Of a DNA stretch of 64,000 bases, positions 35,991 to 45,445 are shown piece by piece; positions within the stretch are counted from its first letter, which is position 1; every line of letters begins with the position of its first letter. Origin of the DNA: Alsobacter sp046349155 (GTDB lineage Bacteria; Pseudomonadota; Alphaproteobacteria; Rhizobiales; Beijerinckiaceae). A program made the position numbers and the translations under genes. The stretch covers positions 62,001 through 126,000 of the forward strand of contig JAXMCW010000006.1 in NCBI GenBank assembly GCA_046349155.1, written 5' to 3'. The notes below the pieces were generated by a model. It saw only the letters and a list, made by a program, of their open reading frames with translations. It was not told where the DNA came from and did no database searches.

Positions 35991-37121
35991 TCAGTGGACG
36001 GGCAGGCCGACCTGGGACAGCGCGGCATGCCGCGTGGTGCGTCGCCAGGCCCGCGGCGAGCGGCCCGTCCAGCGCCGGAAGGCGCGGGTGAAGGCGCTCG
36101 CCTCGGCATAGCCCAACACCAGCGCGATCTCGGACAAGGAGATCTCCGTGCTGCGCAGGAGATGGCGCGCCACGTCGAAGCGCACCTCGTCCATCAGCGT
36201 GCGGAAATCCGTGCCCTCTTCGGACAGGCGGCGATTGAGCGTGCGCTTGCCGATGCGGAAGAACTCGGCCGTGCTGGTCGCCGAGCATTTCTGCGACAGA
36301 AGCAGCGGCCGGATGGCCCGGCGCACCTGGTCCGAGAACAGCAGGCTGTCCTCCTGCTCGAGCTGGCGCGCCCGCTCCTCGAGCACCCGCATCAAGGCGG
36401 GGTCGCTGTGGGGATTGGCGAGGGCGAGCCATTTCGCTGGGAAGACGATCGCGGAGATCTCGGCGTTGAAGCGCACCGGCGCCCGAAAGGTCTGGTGCCA
36501 TGGCGCGGGGTCGGAGGGCCGGCGGCGGGCCAGGCGGACCTCCTCGGGCGTGAAGCCCTCGCCGCATAGCCCCTGCAGGAGGCGGTAGCCGACCGCCAGG
36601 GCGCCGTCCAGGATATGCTCGACCGCGGGCGCATCGGGCCCGTCCACCGCATAGGACAGGCAGGCGACGTCGCCCTCCACCGTCAGGCCGAGCACCGCCA
36701 TCCGGTCCTGCAAGCGGAAGTGGCGCACCATCACGTCGAGGGCCGTTCCCACCGTCGGCGCGTACTTCATCATGAGCCCCAGCAGGCCGAGCGTCGACAG
36801 GCTCGCCGTGGAGCCGAGGACGAGGCCCAGATGCTGGCACCGGGTGGCCTGGATCGAGGCGGCCAGCAGCCGCCCGACCCGGGGATAGCTGATGAACTGG
36901 TCGGGATCGGCCACGACGGACGGGGCTTCCGCGGCCTGCCGGCAGATCTTCGAAAAATCGCCGCCGAGCGACGTCACGACGTCCGGCAGGTTGGCCATGA
37001 TGCTGACGCGCAGGAGACCCTGCTGCGAGGGGCGTGCGCCGGAGGAGGCCGATGCGGTCCCGAGGATGTCGGCGTCAGCGGGGTCGCGATTCAGGTCGGG
37101 GAGGTCGTGACCGTGGGACAT
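35991..37121 (-). CDS. AraC-family transcriptional regulator (Arabinose_bd/HTH_18 type)
   Basis: 376-residue regulator. The N-terminal Arabinose_bd-type ligand domain (about 50-240) contains ASIQATRCQHLGLVLGS and the C-terminal double-HTH domain (about 280-370) contains FFRIGKRTLNRRLSEEGTDF and LGYAEASAFTRAFRRWTGRSP. This OruR/ArgR-like architecture in Pseudomonas and relatives responds to small metabolites. Start choice is uncertain: ATG at 37121 chosen, others exist upstream. It faces the LysR gene tail-to-tail and is divergent from a second AraC regulator with the same architecture. Confidence 0.85.
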   Translation of the reverse strand: MSHGHDLPDLNRDPADADILGTASASSGARPSQQGLLRVSIMANLPDVVTSLGGDFSKICRQAAEAPSVVADPDQFISYPRVGRLLAASIQATRCQHLGLVLGSTASLSTLGLLGLMMKYAPTVGTALDVMVRHFRLQDRMAVLGLTVEGDVACLSYAVDGPDAPAVEHILDGALAVGYRLLQGLCGEGFTPEEVRLARRRPSDPAPWHQTFRAPVRFNAEISAIVFPAKWLALANPHSDPALMRVLEERARQLEQEDSLLFSDQVRRAIRPLLLSQKCSATSTAEFFRIGKRTLNRRLSEEGTDFRTLMDEVRFDVARHLLRSTEISLSEIALVLGYAEASAFTRAFRRWTGRSPRAWRRTTRHAALSQVGLPVH

Positions 37122-37336
37122 GGTGAGCTGGTCCAATTCGCGCCCCATGCCACGCATGGGGCCTTGGCCCGGCGAAGCGCCTGCACCGGCCGGCGCGGAG
37201 ACCGTCCCGCCGTGCCCCCACGGTGAAGAACGGGTCCGCACTGCTGGTCCACGACGTCCCTGGCGTGCAGATTTCAACTGGAGGTCCATTACCCCTGTGC
37301 TTGACACTAAGCTTAAACAGAGTTCACCGTTTCCGA

Positions 37337-38383
37337 ATGTCGGCCATAACGACCAAAAATGTCGCATCTTCGGATGCCCCGCAGCGCATGTCGCTCCTGG
37401 TCGGCCTCCCTGGCCTGCTGGCCGAGCGCGGCGTCCCGCTGACCCGGGCCCTCGAAGGTCTCCCGCTGACCCCGGACGAGTTCACGGATCCCGAACGGAT
37501 CATCCCGTATTCCCTGGCCTGCCGGCTTCTCGAGCGCGCCGCCACACTGGCGCAGTGCCCCCACCTGGGGCTGCTCCTGGGCGCGCGGCACGACCATCGC
37601 GTGCTGGGACTTCCGGGCGAACTCCTGGCGAACGCCCCCGACCTCGGCGCCGCGCTCAGCAGCTTCATCCAGCTCCAGCCGGGCGCCTCCCGCGCCGCGA
37701 CGATCTATCTGCAGCGGCAGGACGGTCACGTCGTGGTCGGCTACGGCCTCTATGCCGGCGCGAGCATGGCGACCGAACAGGTGTCGTGCGCGGCGATCGC
37801 GCTGGCCGCCAGCACGCTGCGGCTCCTGACGGGCGGCCAGGCCGCGCCGTCCGAGGTCCTGTTCGCCTTTCGCCGCCCGGCCGATCCTTCACCCCACCAT
37901 GCCTTTTTCGGCGTGCCCGTGCGGTTCGACCAACCCCAAAGCGGGCTGGTCCTGCCCCGGGCGGTCCTTGCGCTGCCGATCGTCGGGGCGAGGCCGGCGG
38001 AGTTCGAGCGCCTGCAGCGCCTGGCGGCGGCGAGGATGCCGGCGTGGAAGTCCCTCTGGGCGGACCGCGTGAAGCGAACCTTGCGTCCGATGCTGTTGCG
38101 GGGCGAGCCCACGGCTCCGGCCACCGCGGCCGAGCTCGGCGTGAGCGTGCGCACGTTGTCGCGCCGGCTCGCGGCGGAGGGGTCGACCTTCCAGGGACTG
38201 CTCGACGAGGTGCGCTATGCGACCGCGCGGGAACTCCTCGCCGTGACGGACCTGCCGGTCGGCGAAGTGGCGCTCGCTTTGTCCTACGCCACGCACGGGG
38301 CCTTCGTGGACGCCTTCCGCCGCTGGAGCGGCATGGCGCCGTCGCACTGGCGCCGGGCCAGGACGACACCGGCGCCGACATGA
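37337..38383 (+). CDS. AraC-family transcriptional regulator (Arabinose_bd/HTH_18 type)
   Basis: 348-residue regulator with the same layout as its divergent neighbour. The ligand-binding domain has ERAATLAQCPHLGLLLGARHD and the C-terminal HTH has LGVSVRTLSRRLAAEGSTFQ and LSYATHGAFVDAFRRWSGMAP. The two are related but clearly not recent duplicates. A possible -35 (TTGACA at 37301) lies 30 bases upstream of the chosen ATG. If that promoter is real, translation may start instead at the ATG at 37388 (331 residues). No biosynthetic or catabolic operon borders the pair, so target genes are unknown. Confidence 0.83.
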   Translation: MSAITTKNVASSDAPQRMSLLVGLPGLLAERGVPLTRALEGLPLTPDEFTDPERIIPYSLACRLLERAATLAQCPHLGLLLGARHDHRVLGLPGELLANAPDLGAALSSFIQLQPGASRAATIYLQRQDGHVVVGYGLYAGASMATEQVSCAAIALAASTLRLLTGGQAAPSEVLFAFRRPADPSPHHAFFGVPVRFDQPQSGLVLPRAVLALPIVGARPAEFERLQRLAAARMPAWKSLWADRVKRTLRPMLLRGEPTAPATAAELGVSVRTLSRRLAAEGSTFQGLLDEVRYATARELLAVTDLPVGEVALALSYATHGAFVDAFRRWSGMAPSHWRRARTTPAPT

Positions 38384-38473
38384 CGGCGAGGGCCGGCGAA
38401 CGGCGCGAAAGGACAAGCTAAGATTGTGATTCTCTGAGAACATGACCAATCGGTGATGATTGCAGGGATGTCC

Positions 38474-38689
38474 ATGTCGCCGCCCGAGCAGGACGAGGCA
38501 TCGGCTGGCGGCTTCAGCCTCGGCGACCTCATGCTCGTCCTGCGCTGCGCCATCCACTCCCGCGACCCGGCCGCCGTCGACGCGTCGTGGCGCATCCTCT
38601 CGGACCTCTTCCCGCTCGACGACCTCACGGCCCGGTCGGCGGGCCGTCCCGCCCGGGTCCGCGCCCCGAAAACCCGGCGGCGGGCCTGA
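38474..38689 (+). CDS. Small hypothetical protein
   Basis: 71-residue candidate with FSLGDLMLVLRCAIHSRDPAAV and VDASWRILSDLFPLDDLTAR, ending in a basic KTRRRA tail. The start is taken at ATG 38474 because CAGGG lies six bases upstream; ATGs at 38456 and 38468 are in frame. An 11-base perfect inverted repeat, TTCTCTGAGAA, sits at 38430-38440 just upstream. I recognise no family. Amphipathic helical content suggests a real small protein rather than a random frame. Confidence 0.4.
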   Translation: MSPPEQDEASAGGFSLGDLMLVLRCAIHSRDPAAVDASWRILSDLFPLDDLTARSAGRPARVRAPKTRRRA

Positions 38690-38863
38690 CCGGGCCGGCC
38701 CGTCTGGCGTGAAATGACAAGTCGCACGTGCGCGCGGCCAAGCCAGAAGCAAAGGCGCGTCTTTAGGGTAGCGCAGCCGCGCCGGCGCGGTGCCGCGCCC
38801 GACCGGGCTGGAGCGTCGTCGCGCCAACGGGTCGGCAGACCTCACGCAGGAGGAGAAGTTTCA

Positions 38864-39631
38864 ATGCGCATGTTGACGACGGGAGCCTGCCTTGCCGCGG
38901 CCACCCTCATCCTTGTGGGCCAGGCCGCCCGCGCGCAGGAGGCCAAGACCCCGCACGTGCCGCTCGCCAAGACGATCGGCGTGCCGCACGCGGACCGTCC
39001 CATCCCGTCGCTGGCCGTGATCAACGCGGCCGGCGCCAAGCTCGAAGGCGGCAAGCTCACCCTCACCGGCCTTTCCCCCAACACGATCGTGTTCTCGGAC
39101 CGCCCGTGGCGCGCGGCCGGGCACGAGATGACGAAGCAGTTCCTGATGCAGTGGGACGAGGGCAAGGACAGCTTCGAGAAGGATCCTCCCAACGCGACGG
39201 TCTCCGTGCTCGGGGCCAATCCCGGCGAGGTCTCGGACGCGGTGGTCGTCCTGAAGTCGCCCAAGCTCGACGGCAACTCCGTCACCTTCGACGTCTCCGT
39301 TCTCGAGGGCAGCTTGACGGCCGGCGGCCCGGTCGCGCTCTTCATCGACTGGTTCGCGGCGCGCGGCGCCTATGGCGGCGGCGTGGCGCACTGGGGCGGC
39401 GTCGGCGGACCGACGGTCGCGCGCGAGGGCGGCTACTGGCACGCTCCGGTCTATCACGGGGCCTGGTACGGGCGGCCGGCCTATCCCGCGGGAGCCGTTG
39501 CGGCCGGAGCGATCGGCGGCATGGCGCTCGGCGCGGCGGCTGCCACGGCCGCGGCTCATCCCTATTATGCGCCCCCGCCTCCGCCGCCGGCCATGGGCTG
39601 CGGCGTCTATCCCTATCCGCCCTGCTACTGA
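38864..39631 (+). CDS. Secreted hypothetical protein with Gly/Ala/Pro-rich C-terminus
   Basis: 255-residue protein exported by a Sec signal peptide (1-24, ending AARAQE). The mature N-terminal domain (about 40-175) has GGKLTLTGLSPNTIVFSDRP, QWDEGKDSFEKDPPNATVSV and VVLKSPKLDGNSVTFDVSVL, an all-beta pattern. A Gly/Tyr/His-rich segment, an Ala-rich hydrophobic stretch (about 215-235, GAIGGMALGAAAATAA) and a run of eight prolines follow, ending in CGVYPYPPCY. The start has a textbook AGGAGGAG site. Function unknown. The next gene, 73 bases on, encodes a lipoprotein, suggesting co-transcription at the envelope. Confidence 0.75.
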   Translation: MRMLTTGACLAAATLILVGQAARAQEAKTPHVPLAKTIGVPHADRPIPSLAVINAAGAKLEGGKLTLTGLSPNTIVFSDRPWRAAGHEMTKQFLMQWDEGKDSFEKDPPNATVSVLGANPGEVSDAVVVLKSPKLDGNSVTFDVSVLEGSLTAGGPVALFIDWFAARGAYGGGVAHWGGVGGPTVAREGGYWHAPVYHGAWYGRPAYPAGAVAAGAIGGMALGAAAATAAAHPYYAPPPPPPAMGCGVYPYPPCY

Positions 39632-39704
39632 CGGGGCGCCTGCGATCCGCCGCCTCCGCCCGCCGGGCGAGGCGGCGGCGACCCCGCTGCCGAAGGGTTC
39701 CGCC

Positions 39705-40088
39705 ATGAGATTTCGTACGATGCTCGTCCTGGCCGCGGTGCCGCTCGCCATGGCCGCCTGCCAGACGGCCCAGCAGTCAAGCTATGCGAGCCGACACCAG
39801 ATGCTCGTCCAGTCCGGCTTCACGCCGAAGCCCGCCGACGCGCCCAACAAGGTCGCCCTGATGAACCAGCTGCCGCCGAACCAGTTCGTGCAGCAGACCG
39901 TGAAGGGCAAGACCACGGTGCTCCTGGCCGACCCGACGAACTGCAACTGCGTCTACATGGGCGACGCCTCGGCCTATTCCGGCTACCGCGGACTCGCCAA
40001 CGTGACGCAGCAGATGGAAGACCCGCTGCTCAATCCCGGCCTCAGCTTCAGCAACGTCGACAACGTCTCGGGCTGGGACCCGATGTGA
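39705..40088 (+). CDS. Small lipoprotein with CxC motif, paralog of the one at 12207
   Basis: 127-residue predicted lipoprotein with lipobox LAMAAC (Cys19). The mature part has MLVQSGFTPKPADAP, NQLPPNQFVQQTVKGKT, then CNC at 80-82 in NCNCVYMGD. It matches the lipoprotein at 12207-12593 throughout, including the CxC, the NxLPPN block and the position of the YR dipeptide. The AAGGG site upstream supports the ATG. I do not know a function; conservation of CxC in two diverged copies argues that it is functional. Confidence 0.8.
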   Translation: MRFRTMLVLAAVPLAMAACQTAQQSSYASRHQMLVQSGFTPKPADAPNKVALMNQLPPNQFVQQTVKGKTTVLLADPTNCNCVYMGDASAYSGYRGLANVTQQMEDPLLNPGLSFSNVDNVSGWDPM

Positions 40089-40670
40089 GGGCAGAGGGGC
40101 CCCCGTAACGCCCCCCGGACATGTCCTCCGGCGGGCGGGCCCCCCCCCCGCTCGGGTTGGCGGCCAGCGGGGATTTGCCGTGACCCGCGTTTCAGCCGAT
40201 CGATCGCGCATGACCAGCGGCGAGTTCGTCGCCTGCGAGGTGTCGTCCCCGGAACGGCGCGCCGGGACGGGACGTGGAAGCGTCGGGTCCATGCCGCGTC
40301 GTCCGCCCTGCAGCATTCCATGATCGCCTCGCCCAGGACCGTCGACGTGGGGACGTTCGGCCGGGCCGACGATTTTCGGGAGCTTCGCCTCGCCGACCCC
40401 GCCGCGCAGGTCGAGCTCGCCGCCCCGGGAGGGGTCCTGCCGCTGGCGGGCCTCGACCGCGACACGGGGCTGGCCTGACGGCCCCGCTCGACCCGTCGCC
40501 GGCGCGGCGCCGAACCGCCGCAGCGTCGGGACTGCCGGGCATCGGGAGCAACCCCGGCTCCTGGGGTTGCCTTGCCGCGCGCGAGCCTCTATCGCGATAG
40601 GAAACGGTCCCGGGGGCGCGCAGCGGCGCGCCGCGCGGCCGGGACCCATCCGCCGGGAGAGCCTCGCATC
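40089..40670. other. Intergenic region, 582 bases, no supported gene
   Basis: Nothing here resembles a conserved gene. It includes a perfect 10-base palindrome GGACATGTCC at 40117-40126 inside a longer C-rich/G-rich inverted arrangement, a run of ten C residues at 40140-40149, and a 52-codon open frame at 40320-40478 (beginning MIASPRTVDVGTFGRADDF) with no clear ribosome-binding site. The last 100 bases should contain the purS promoter, but I see no clear -35/-10 pair. Confidence 0.5.
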
Positions 40671-40913
40671 ATGAAAGCCCGCGTCACCGTCACGCTGAAG
40701 ACCGGCGTCCTCGATCCGCAGGGCAAGGCCATCGAAGGCGCTCTGAAGTCGCTCGGTATCGCCGGCGTGGACAGCGTGCGGCAAGGCAAGGTCTTCGACA
40801 TCGAGCTCGCCGGCGCGGACAAGGCGGGCGCCGAGGCGAGCCTGAAGCAGGCCTGCGAGAAACTGCTCGCCAATACCGTCATCGAGAATTACCGCATCGA
40901 GATCGCGGGCTGA
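40671..40913 (+). CDS. purS: Phosphoribosylformylglycinamidine synthase subunit PurS
   Basis: 80-residue small subunit of the three-part FGAM synthase. It bridges PurQ and PurL and channels ammonia. It has the typical VTVTLKTGVLDPQGKAIEGA beginning, SVRQGKVFDIEL, and an ACEKLLANTVIENYRIEI ending, all conserved in PurS. GGGAGAG lies upstream of the ATG. It is 16 bases from purQ. purC, often just upstream, is not here. Confidence 0.95.
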   Translation: MKARVTVTLKTGVLDPQGKAIEGALKSLGIAGVDSVRQGKVFDIELAGADKAGAEASLKQACEKLLANTVIENYRIEIAG

Positions 40914-40929
40914 ACGGCGGGGACCGACC

Positions 40930-41631
<702 letters not shown>

Positions 41632-41656
41632 GCGCGTCGGGCGCCGGGAGGCAGCG

Positions 41657-41682
41657 AAAAGCCCCGGAATCGCTCCCGGGGC
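41657..41682 (-). terminator. Intrinsic terminator for the TadG-like gene
   Basis: GCCCCGG at 41661-41667 pairs with CCGGGGC at 41676-41682 around an eight-base loop. Read on the reverse strand it is followed directly by TTTTC, as expected for a Rho-independent terminator of the leftward tadG-like gene, which ends 52 bases away. On the forward strand a CCTTTTC follows about 14 bases later, so it may also serve purQ. Confidence 0.7.
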
Positions 41683-41733
41683 AGTGGTTCGAGGCCTTTT
41701 CTCGTTGGGCGGCTGCGGGGGGTCCTGGCCGCC

Positions 41734-42930
41734 TTACTGCGTCAGCCGGATCGAGGCGATCTCGTCGGCGATCTTCTGGAACACGCTCTGCAGTTGCGAG
41801 GCGCTGGAGACATCGAAGAACTGGGCGGAGCTCGAGGCGCAGTTGCGCAGCAGGTTCGCGTCGCCGTCGATCACGCGGATCGTGTAGAGCTTCACCTTGC
41901 GGCTCGGCGTCTTGATGTCGTCGCAGGCGGCGGTGGTGCGCTGGTCGATCAGGTACTTGCTGGTCGTCCAGGCGTTCTGCGTGTTGTCGCCGTCGGTGAG
42001 CGCAATGATGAACTTGTCCACCCCATCGGTGCCGAAGGCGGCGCCGCCGGTCATCGGGTCGGCGGGAGACAGGGTCGTCAGGCCCCAGGCGAGGCCGATC
42101 GTGATGTTGGTGTTGCCGTTGGCCGTCATGCCGTCGATCGCGGTGCGCAGCGCGTTGTAGTCGGTCGAGAGCGGCCGGATCGGGGACAGCGTCGAGGCAG
42201 CGCAGTTCACCGCGGGGTAGAGCGCGGCGCCGCCATCCGTGACGTCGAAGGGCTGGGTCCGGTCCTTCACGCAGCCCGTCCACGTCGCCTTGTTGGTGCC
42301 GGTCGTCGCGAAGTCGAGCCAGGAGGCGGACTTCAGGGACGTGTCGAGTCGCACCTGCGTGGTGAAGGGCACGAGGGAAATCTGCACCGCGCCGGGCTCG
42401 GTGGCGACCTTCTCAAGCGTGGTGACGAGGTTCTTGGCCGCCTTCTTCAGCTCGACCATCTTGTTGCTGGCGGCCATGGAGCCGGTGTTGTCGAGCACCA
42501 GCGCCACCTCGATCTTGCGCACGCCCCAGGAGGACTGGCCGGCGGCGGCCACCTCGGTGTTGTCCATGCCGGCGAGCTTCATCAGCGTGTTCGGCACGAC
42601 GCCGGCCACGTTGACGCTCACCAGCTTGGAGCTGCGGGTGATGTTGAGCGAGGAGCGCCTGAACATGCTCGCGCCCGACTGGGCGTTGAACAGGCTGTCG
42701 AAGATCTCCTGCCCCTTGGACTGGAGCTGGGCGTCGGTGAGCTTGGCGGCGTCCCTGGCGAGGGCCAGGGCGGTGGCGTCGGCCACGCCCTGCAGCTTCG
42801 TGCGGATGTTGGTGGCCCGCGAATAATCGACGCTGGTGCCGGCGCCGATGGCGAGGGGGAGCATGAGGACCGCGCCCATCACGGCGAAGTTGCCGCTGAC
42901 GTCGCGAAGGAAACGCTGGAACAGGGTCAT
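41734..42930 (-). CDS. TadE/TadG-like pilus-associated protein with VWA domain
   Basis: 398-residue protein. It begins with a TadE/TadG-type segment: basic residues, hydrophobic helix 14-31, then VDYSRATNIRTKLQGVADAT, a motif conserved in TadG/Flp-locus pseudopilins. A von Willebrand factor A domain (about 138-395) follows with MIDAS motif DNTGS at 147-151 and ALTDGDN. It would be anchored in the inner membrane with the VWA domain in the periplasm. No other tad/flp genes are in the window. ATG 42930 chosen because upstream codons are out of family. It splits purQ from purL on the opposite strand. Confidence 0.85.
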   Translation of the reverse strand: MTLFQRFLRDVSGNFAVMGAVLMLPLAIGAGTSVDYSRATNIRTKLQGVADATALALARDAAKLTDAQLQSKGQEIFDSLFNAQSGASMFRRSSLNITRSSKLVSVNVAGVVPNTLMKLAGMDNTEVAAAGQSSWGVRKIEVALVLDNTGSMAASNKMVELKKAAKNLVTTLEKVATEPGAVQISLVPFTTQVRLDTSLKSASWLDFATTGTNKATWTGCVKDRTQPFDVTDGGAALYPAVNCAASTLSPIRPLSTDYNALRTAIDGMTANGNTNITIGLAWGLTTLSPADPMTGGAAFGTDGVDKFIIALTDGDNTQNAWTTSKYLIDQRTTAACDDIKTPSRKVKLYTIRVIDGDANLLRNCASSSAQFFDVSSASQLQSVFQKIADEIASIRLTQ

Positions 42931-43048
42931 GACGGAACGCCTCGTTGATCCGATGACCCCGGGTTTCAAGATGCGGGCCAGCCCCGAGGCGGGCGTCTGG
43001 GCGGGAATCCGTCCCAGAACGTGCAATTTGAGCGAAACCGTTCATCCA

Positions 43049-43074
43049 GGTTGTTTCAGATCGGTACAACAACC
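43049..43074. repeat. Inverted repeat between tadG-like gene and purL
   Basis: GGTTGTT at 43049-43055 and its exact complement AACAACC at 43068-43074, separated by 12 bases. It lies in the 275-base divergent intergenic region, 119 bases upstream of the tadG-like start and 132 bases upstream of purL. It is AT-richer than its surroundings. A regulator operator or a promoter-embedded hairpin are both possible. Confidence 0.5.
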
Positions 43075-43205
43075 AAGTGCTGAACGCCCCAGCGCCATTG
43101 CGCTCGCGGGTCGGGCCGGTTAATCGGGACGGCACCCGGCTGGCTCGCGCCAGGCCGGTCCGACGGCCGGACGAGCGGCCCTCCTGTGACCCAACGGAGA
43201 CCGGC

Positions 43206-45431
43206 GTGATCCGCAACGCCATCACGATCACTCCCCAGCTTGTCGCCGAGCACGGCCTGAAACCGGACGAGTACGAGCGCATCCTGTCGCTGATCGGCCG
43301 GGAGCCGACCTTCACGGAGCTCGGCATCTTCTCGGCCATGTGGAACGAGCACTGTTCCTACAAGTCCTCGCGCATCCACCTGAGGGGCCTGCCGACCCAG
43401 GCGCCCTGGGTGATCCAGGGCCCCGGCGAGAACGCCGGCGTGATCGACATCGGCGACGGGCTGGCCTGCGTCTTCAAGATGGAGAGCCACAACCACCCGA
43501 GCTACATCGAGCCGTACCAGGGCGCGACGACGGGCGTGGGCGGCATCCTGCGCGACGTGTTCACCATGGGCGCCCGGCCCATCGCCTGCCTCAACGCGCT
43601 TCGCTTCGGCGATCCTGCGCATCCCAGGACCCGCCACCTCGTGGCCGGCGTCGTGGCCGGCATCGGCGGCTACGGCAATTCCTTCGGTGTGCCGACGGTG
43701 GGCGGCCAGGTGGGTTTCCACACGCGCTACGACGGCAACATCCTCGTCAACGCCATGGCGGTCGGCATCGCCAAGGCGGACGAGATCTTCTACGCCAAGG
43801 CCACGGGCGTCGGGAATCCGATCGTCTATCTCGGCTCCAAGACGGGCCGCGACGGCATACACGGCGCGACGATGGCGTCCGCCGAGTTCGACGACAAGTC
43901 GGAGGAGAAGCGCCCGACCGTGCAGGTGGGCGACCCCTTCGCCGAAAAGCTGCTGCTGGAGGCCTGCCTCGAGCTGATGAAGACGGGCTCGGTGATCGCC
44001 ATCCAGGACATGGGGGCGGCCGGCCTCACCTGCTCCGCGGTGGAAATGGGCGCCAAGGGCGATCTCGGCATCGAGCTCGACCTCGACAAGGTGCCCTGCC
44101 GCGAGGCAGGCATGAGCGCCTACGAGATGATGCTGTCGGAAAGCCAGGAGCGCATGCTCATGGTGCTCGACCCCGCCAAGGAGGCGCAGGCCGAGGCTGT
44201 CTTCCGCAAGTGGGGCCTCGATTTCGCGGTCGTCGGCCATACCACCGACACCCTGCGCTTCGTCGTGAAGCACCAGGGCGAGGTGATGGCGGACCTGCCC
44301 ATCAAGGAGCTGGGCGACGAGGCCCCGCTCTATGACCGGCCGCATATCGCCAACACGCACCAGCCCGTCATCGCGCCTGCCAGCGTGGCGGCGCCGCTGC
44401 CGGACGGCGAGGCGCTGCTCAGGCTCGTGGGCACGCCGGATCTCTGCTCGAAGCGCTGGATCTGGGAGCAATACGACCACCTGATCCTCGGCAATACGAT
44501 CCAGAAGCCGGGCGGGGACGCGGCCATCGTGCGCGTGCTGGACGGGCCCAAGGGCCTGGCCCTGACCTCCGACGTGACGCCGCGCTATTGCGAGGCGGAC
44601 CCTGTCGAGGGCGGCAGGCAGGCCGTGGCGGAGGCCTGGCGCAACATCACGGCGGTGGGCGGCTTGCCGCTCGCGATCACCGACAACCTCAATTTCGGCA
44701 ATCCCGAGCGGCCGGAGGCCATGGGTCAGCTCGTCGGCTGCCTGCGCGGCATCGGCGAGGCCTGCCGCGCCCTGGATTTCCCCGTCGTCTCCGGCAACGT
44801 CTCGCTCTACAACGAGACGAACGGGCGGGGGATCCTGCCCACGCCGACCATCGGCGGGGTGGGCCTGCTCGACGACGTGTCGGTGCATGCCACGATCGGC
44901 TTGCGGGCCGCCGGGCATGCGGTGCTGCTGATCGGCGAGACGAAAGGCTGGCTCGGCCAGTCGCAGTACCTGAAGGACATTTGCGGCCGCGAGGAGGGCG
45001 CTCCTCCCCCGGTCGACCTCGCCGTCGAGCGCCGCAACGGCGACTTCGTGCGCGGCCTCATCCGCGAGCGGACCGTGTCCACCGTCCACGACCTGTCCGA
45101 CGGCGGGCTCGCCGTCGCGCTCGCGGAGATGGCCATGGCGGGCGGGGTGGGCGCGACCGTCGACCGGCTGCCGGAGCAGATCCCCAGCCATGCCGCGCTG
45201 TTCGGCGAGGACCAGGCCCGCTACCTGCTGGCGCTGCCCGAGGCGGAGGCGCAGGCCGTCCTGACGATGGCCGAGACGGCCGGGGTCCTGGCCCGGCGCA
45301 TCGGCACGACGGGGGGCGACGCGTTGACGCTGCCGGGCCAGGCGCCCATATCCGTGGCATCCCTGCGCCGCGCCCACGAGGCCTGGTTGCCGGACTACAT
45401 GGCTTCGCCCGACGCGATCGTCGCGGCCTGA
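43206..45431 (+). CDS. purL: Phosphoribosylformylglycinamidine synthase subunit PurL
   Basis: Synthetase subunit of FGAM synthase, 741 residues, the normal size of the small PurL. Visible motifs: MWNEHCSYKSS with catalytic His, FKMESHNHPS, GGILRDVFTMGARPIA, IQDMGAAGLT, FGNPERPE and the C-terminal DLSDGGLAVALAEM. It starts at GTG 43206 with GGAGA upstream. It needs PurS and PurQ, encoded 1.6 kb to the left on the same strand beyond the TadG-like gene. bolA follows 14 bases after its stop. Confidence 0.96.
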   Translation: MIRNAITITPQLVAEHGLKPDEYERILSLIGREPTFTELGIFSAMWNEHCSYKSSRIHLRGLPTQAPWVIQGPGENAGVIDIGDGLACVFKMESHNHPSYIEPYQGATTGVGGILRDVFTMGARPIACLNALRFGDPAHPRTRHLVAGVVAGIGGYGNSFGVPTVGGQVGFHTRYDGNILVNAMAVGIAKADEIFYAKATGVGNPIVYLGSKTGRDGIHGATMASAEFDDKSEEKRPTVQVGDPFAEKLLLEACLELMKTGSVIAIQDMGAAGLTCSAVEMGAKGDLGIELDLDKVPCREAGMSAYEMMLSESQERMLMVLDPAKEAQAEAVFRKWGLDFAVVGHTTDTLRFVVKHQGEVMADLPIKELGDEAPLYDRPHIANTHQPVIAPASVAAPLPDGEALLRLVGTPDLCSKRWIWEQYDHLILGNTIQKPGGDAAIVRVLDGPKGLALTSDVTPRYCEADPVEGGRQAVAEAWRNITAVGGLPLAITDNLNFGNPERPEAMGQLVGCLRGIGEACRALDFPVVSGNVSLYNETNGRGILPTPTIGGVGLLDDVSVHATIGLRAAGHAVLLIGETKGWLGQSQYLKDICGREEGAPPPVDLAVERRNGDFVRGLIRERTVSTVHDLSDGGLAVALAEMAMAGGVGATVDRLPEQIPSHAALFGEDQARYLLALPEAEAQAVLTMAETAGVLARRIGTTGGDALTLPGQAPISVASLRRAHEAWLPDYMASPDAIVAA

Positions 45432-45445
45432 GGAGATCCTGACCG

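Noticed and set aside
37301..37329. TTGACA-containing promoter for the second AraC gene
   Set aside because: The -35 is perfect, but no -10 is visible 16-18 bases on (TCACCG at the 17-base position), so it is mentioned only as a possibility in the gene entry.
40320..40478. 52-codon open frame in the gap before purS
   Set aside because: No ribosome-binding site and no recognisable sequence; listed only as part of the intergenic description.
43056..45377. Reverse-strand open frame of 773 codons opposite purL
   Set aside because: Antisense to purL with no conserved motif; typical GC-driven shadow frame.
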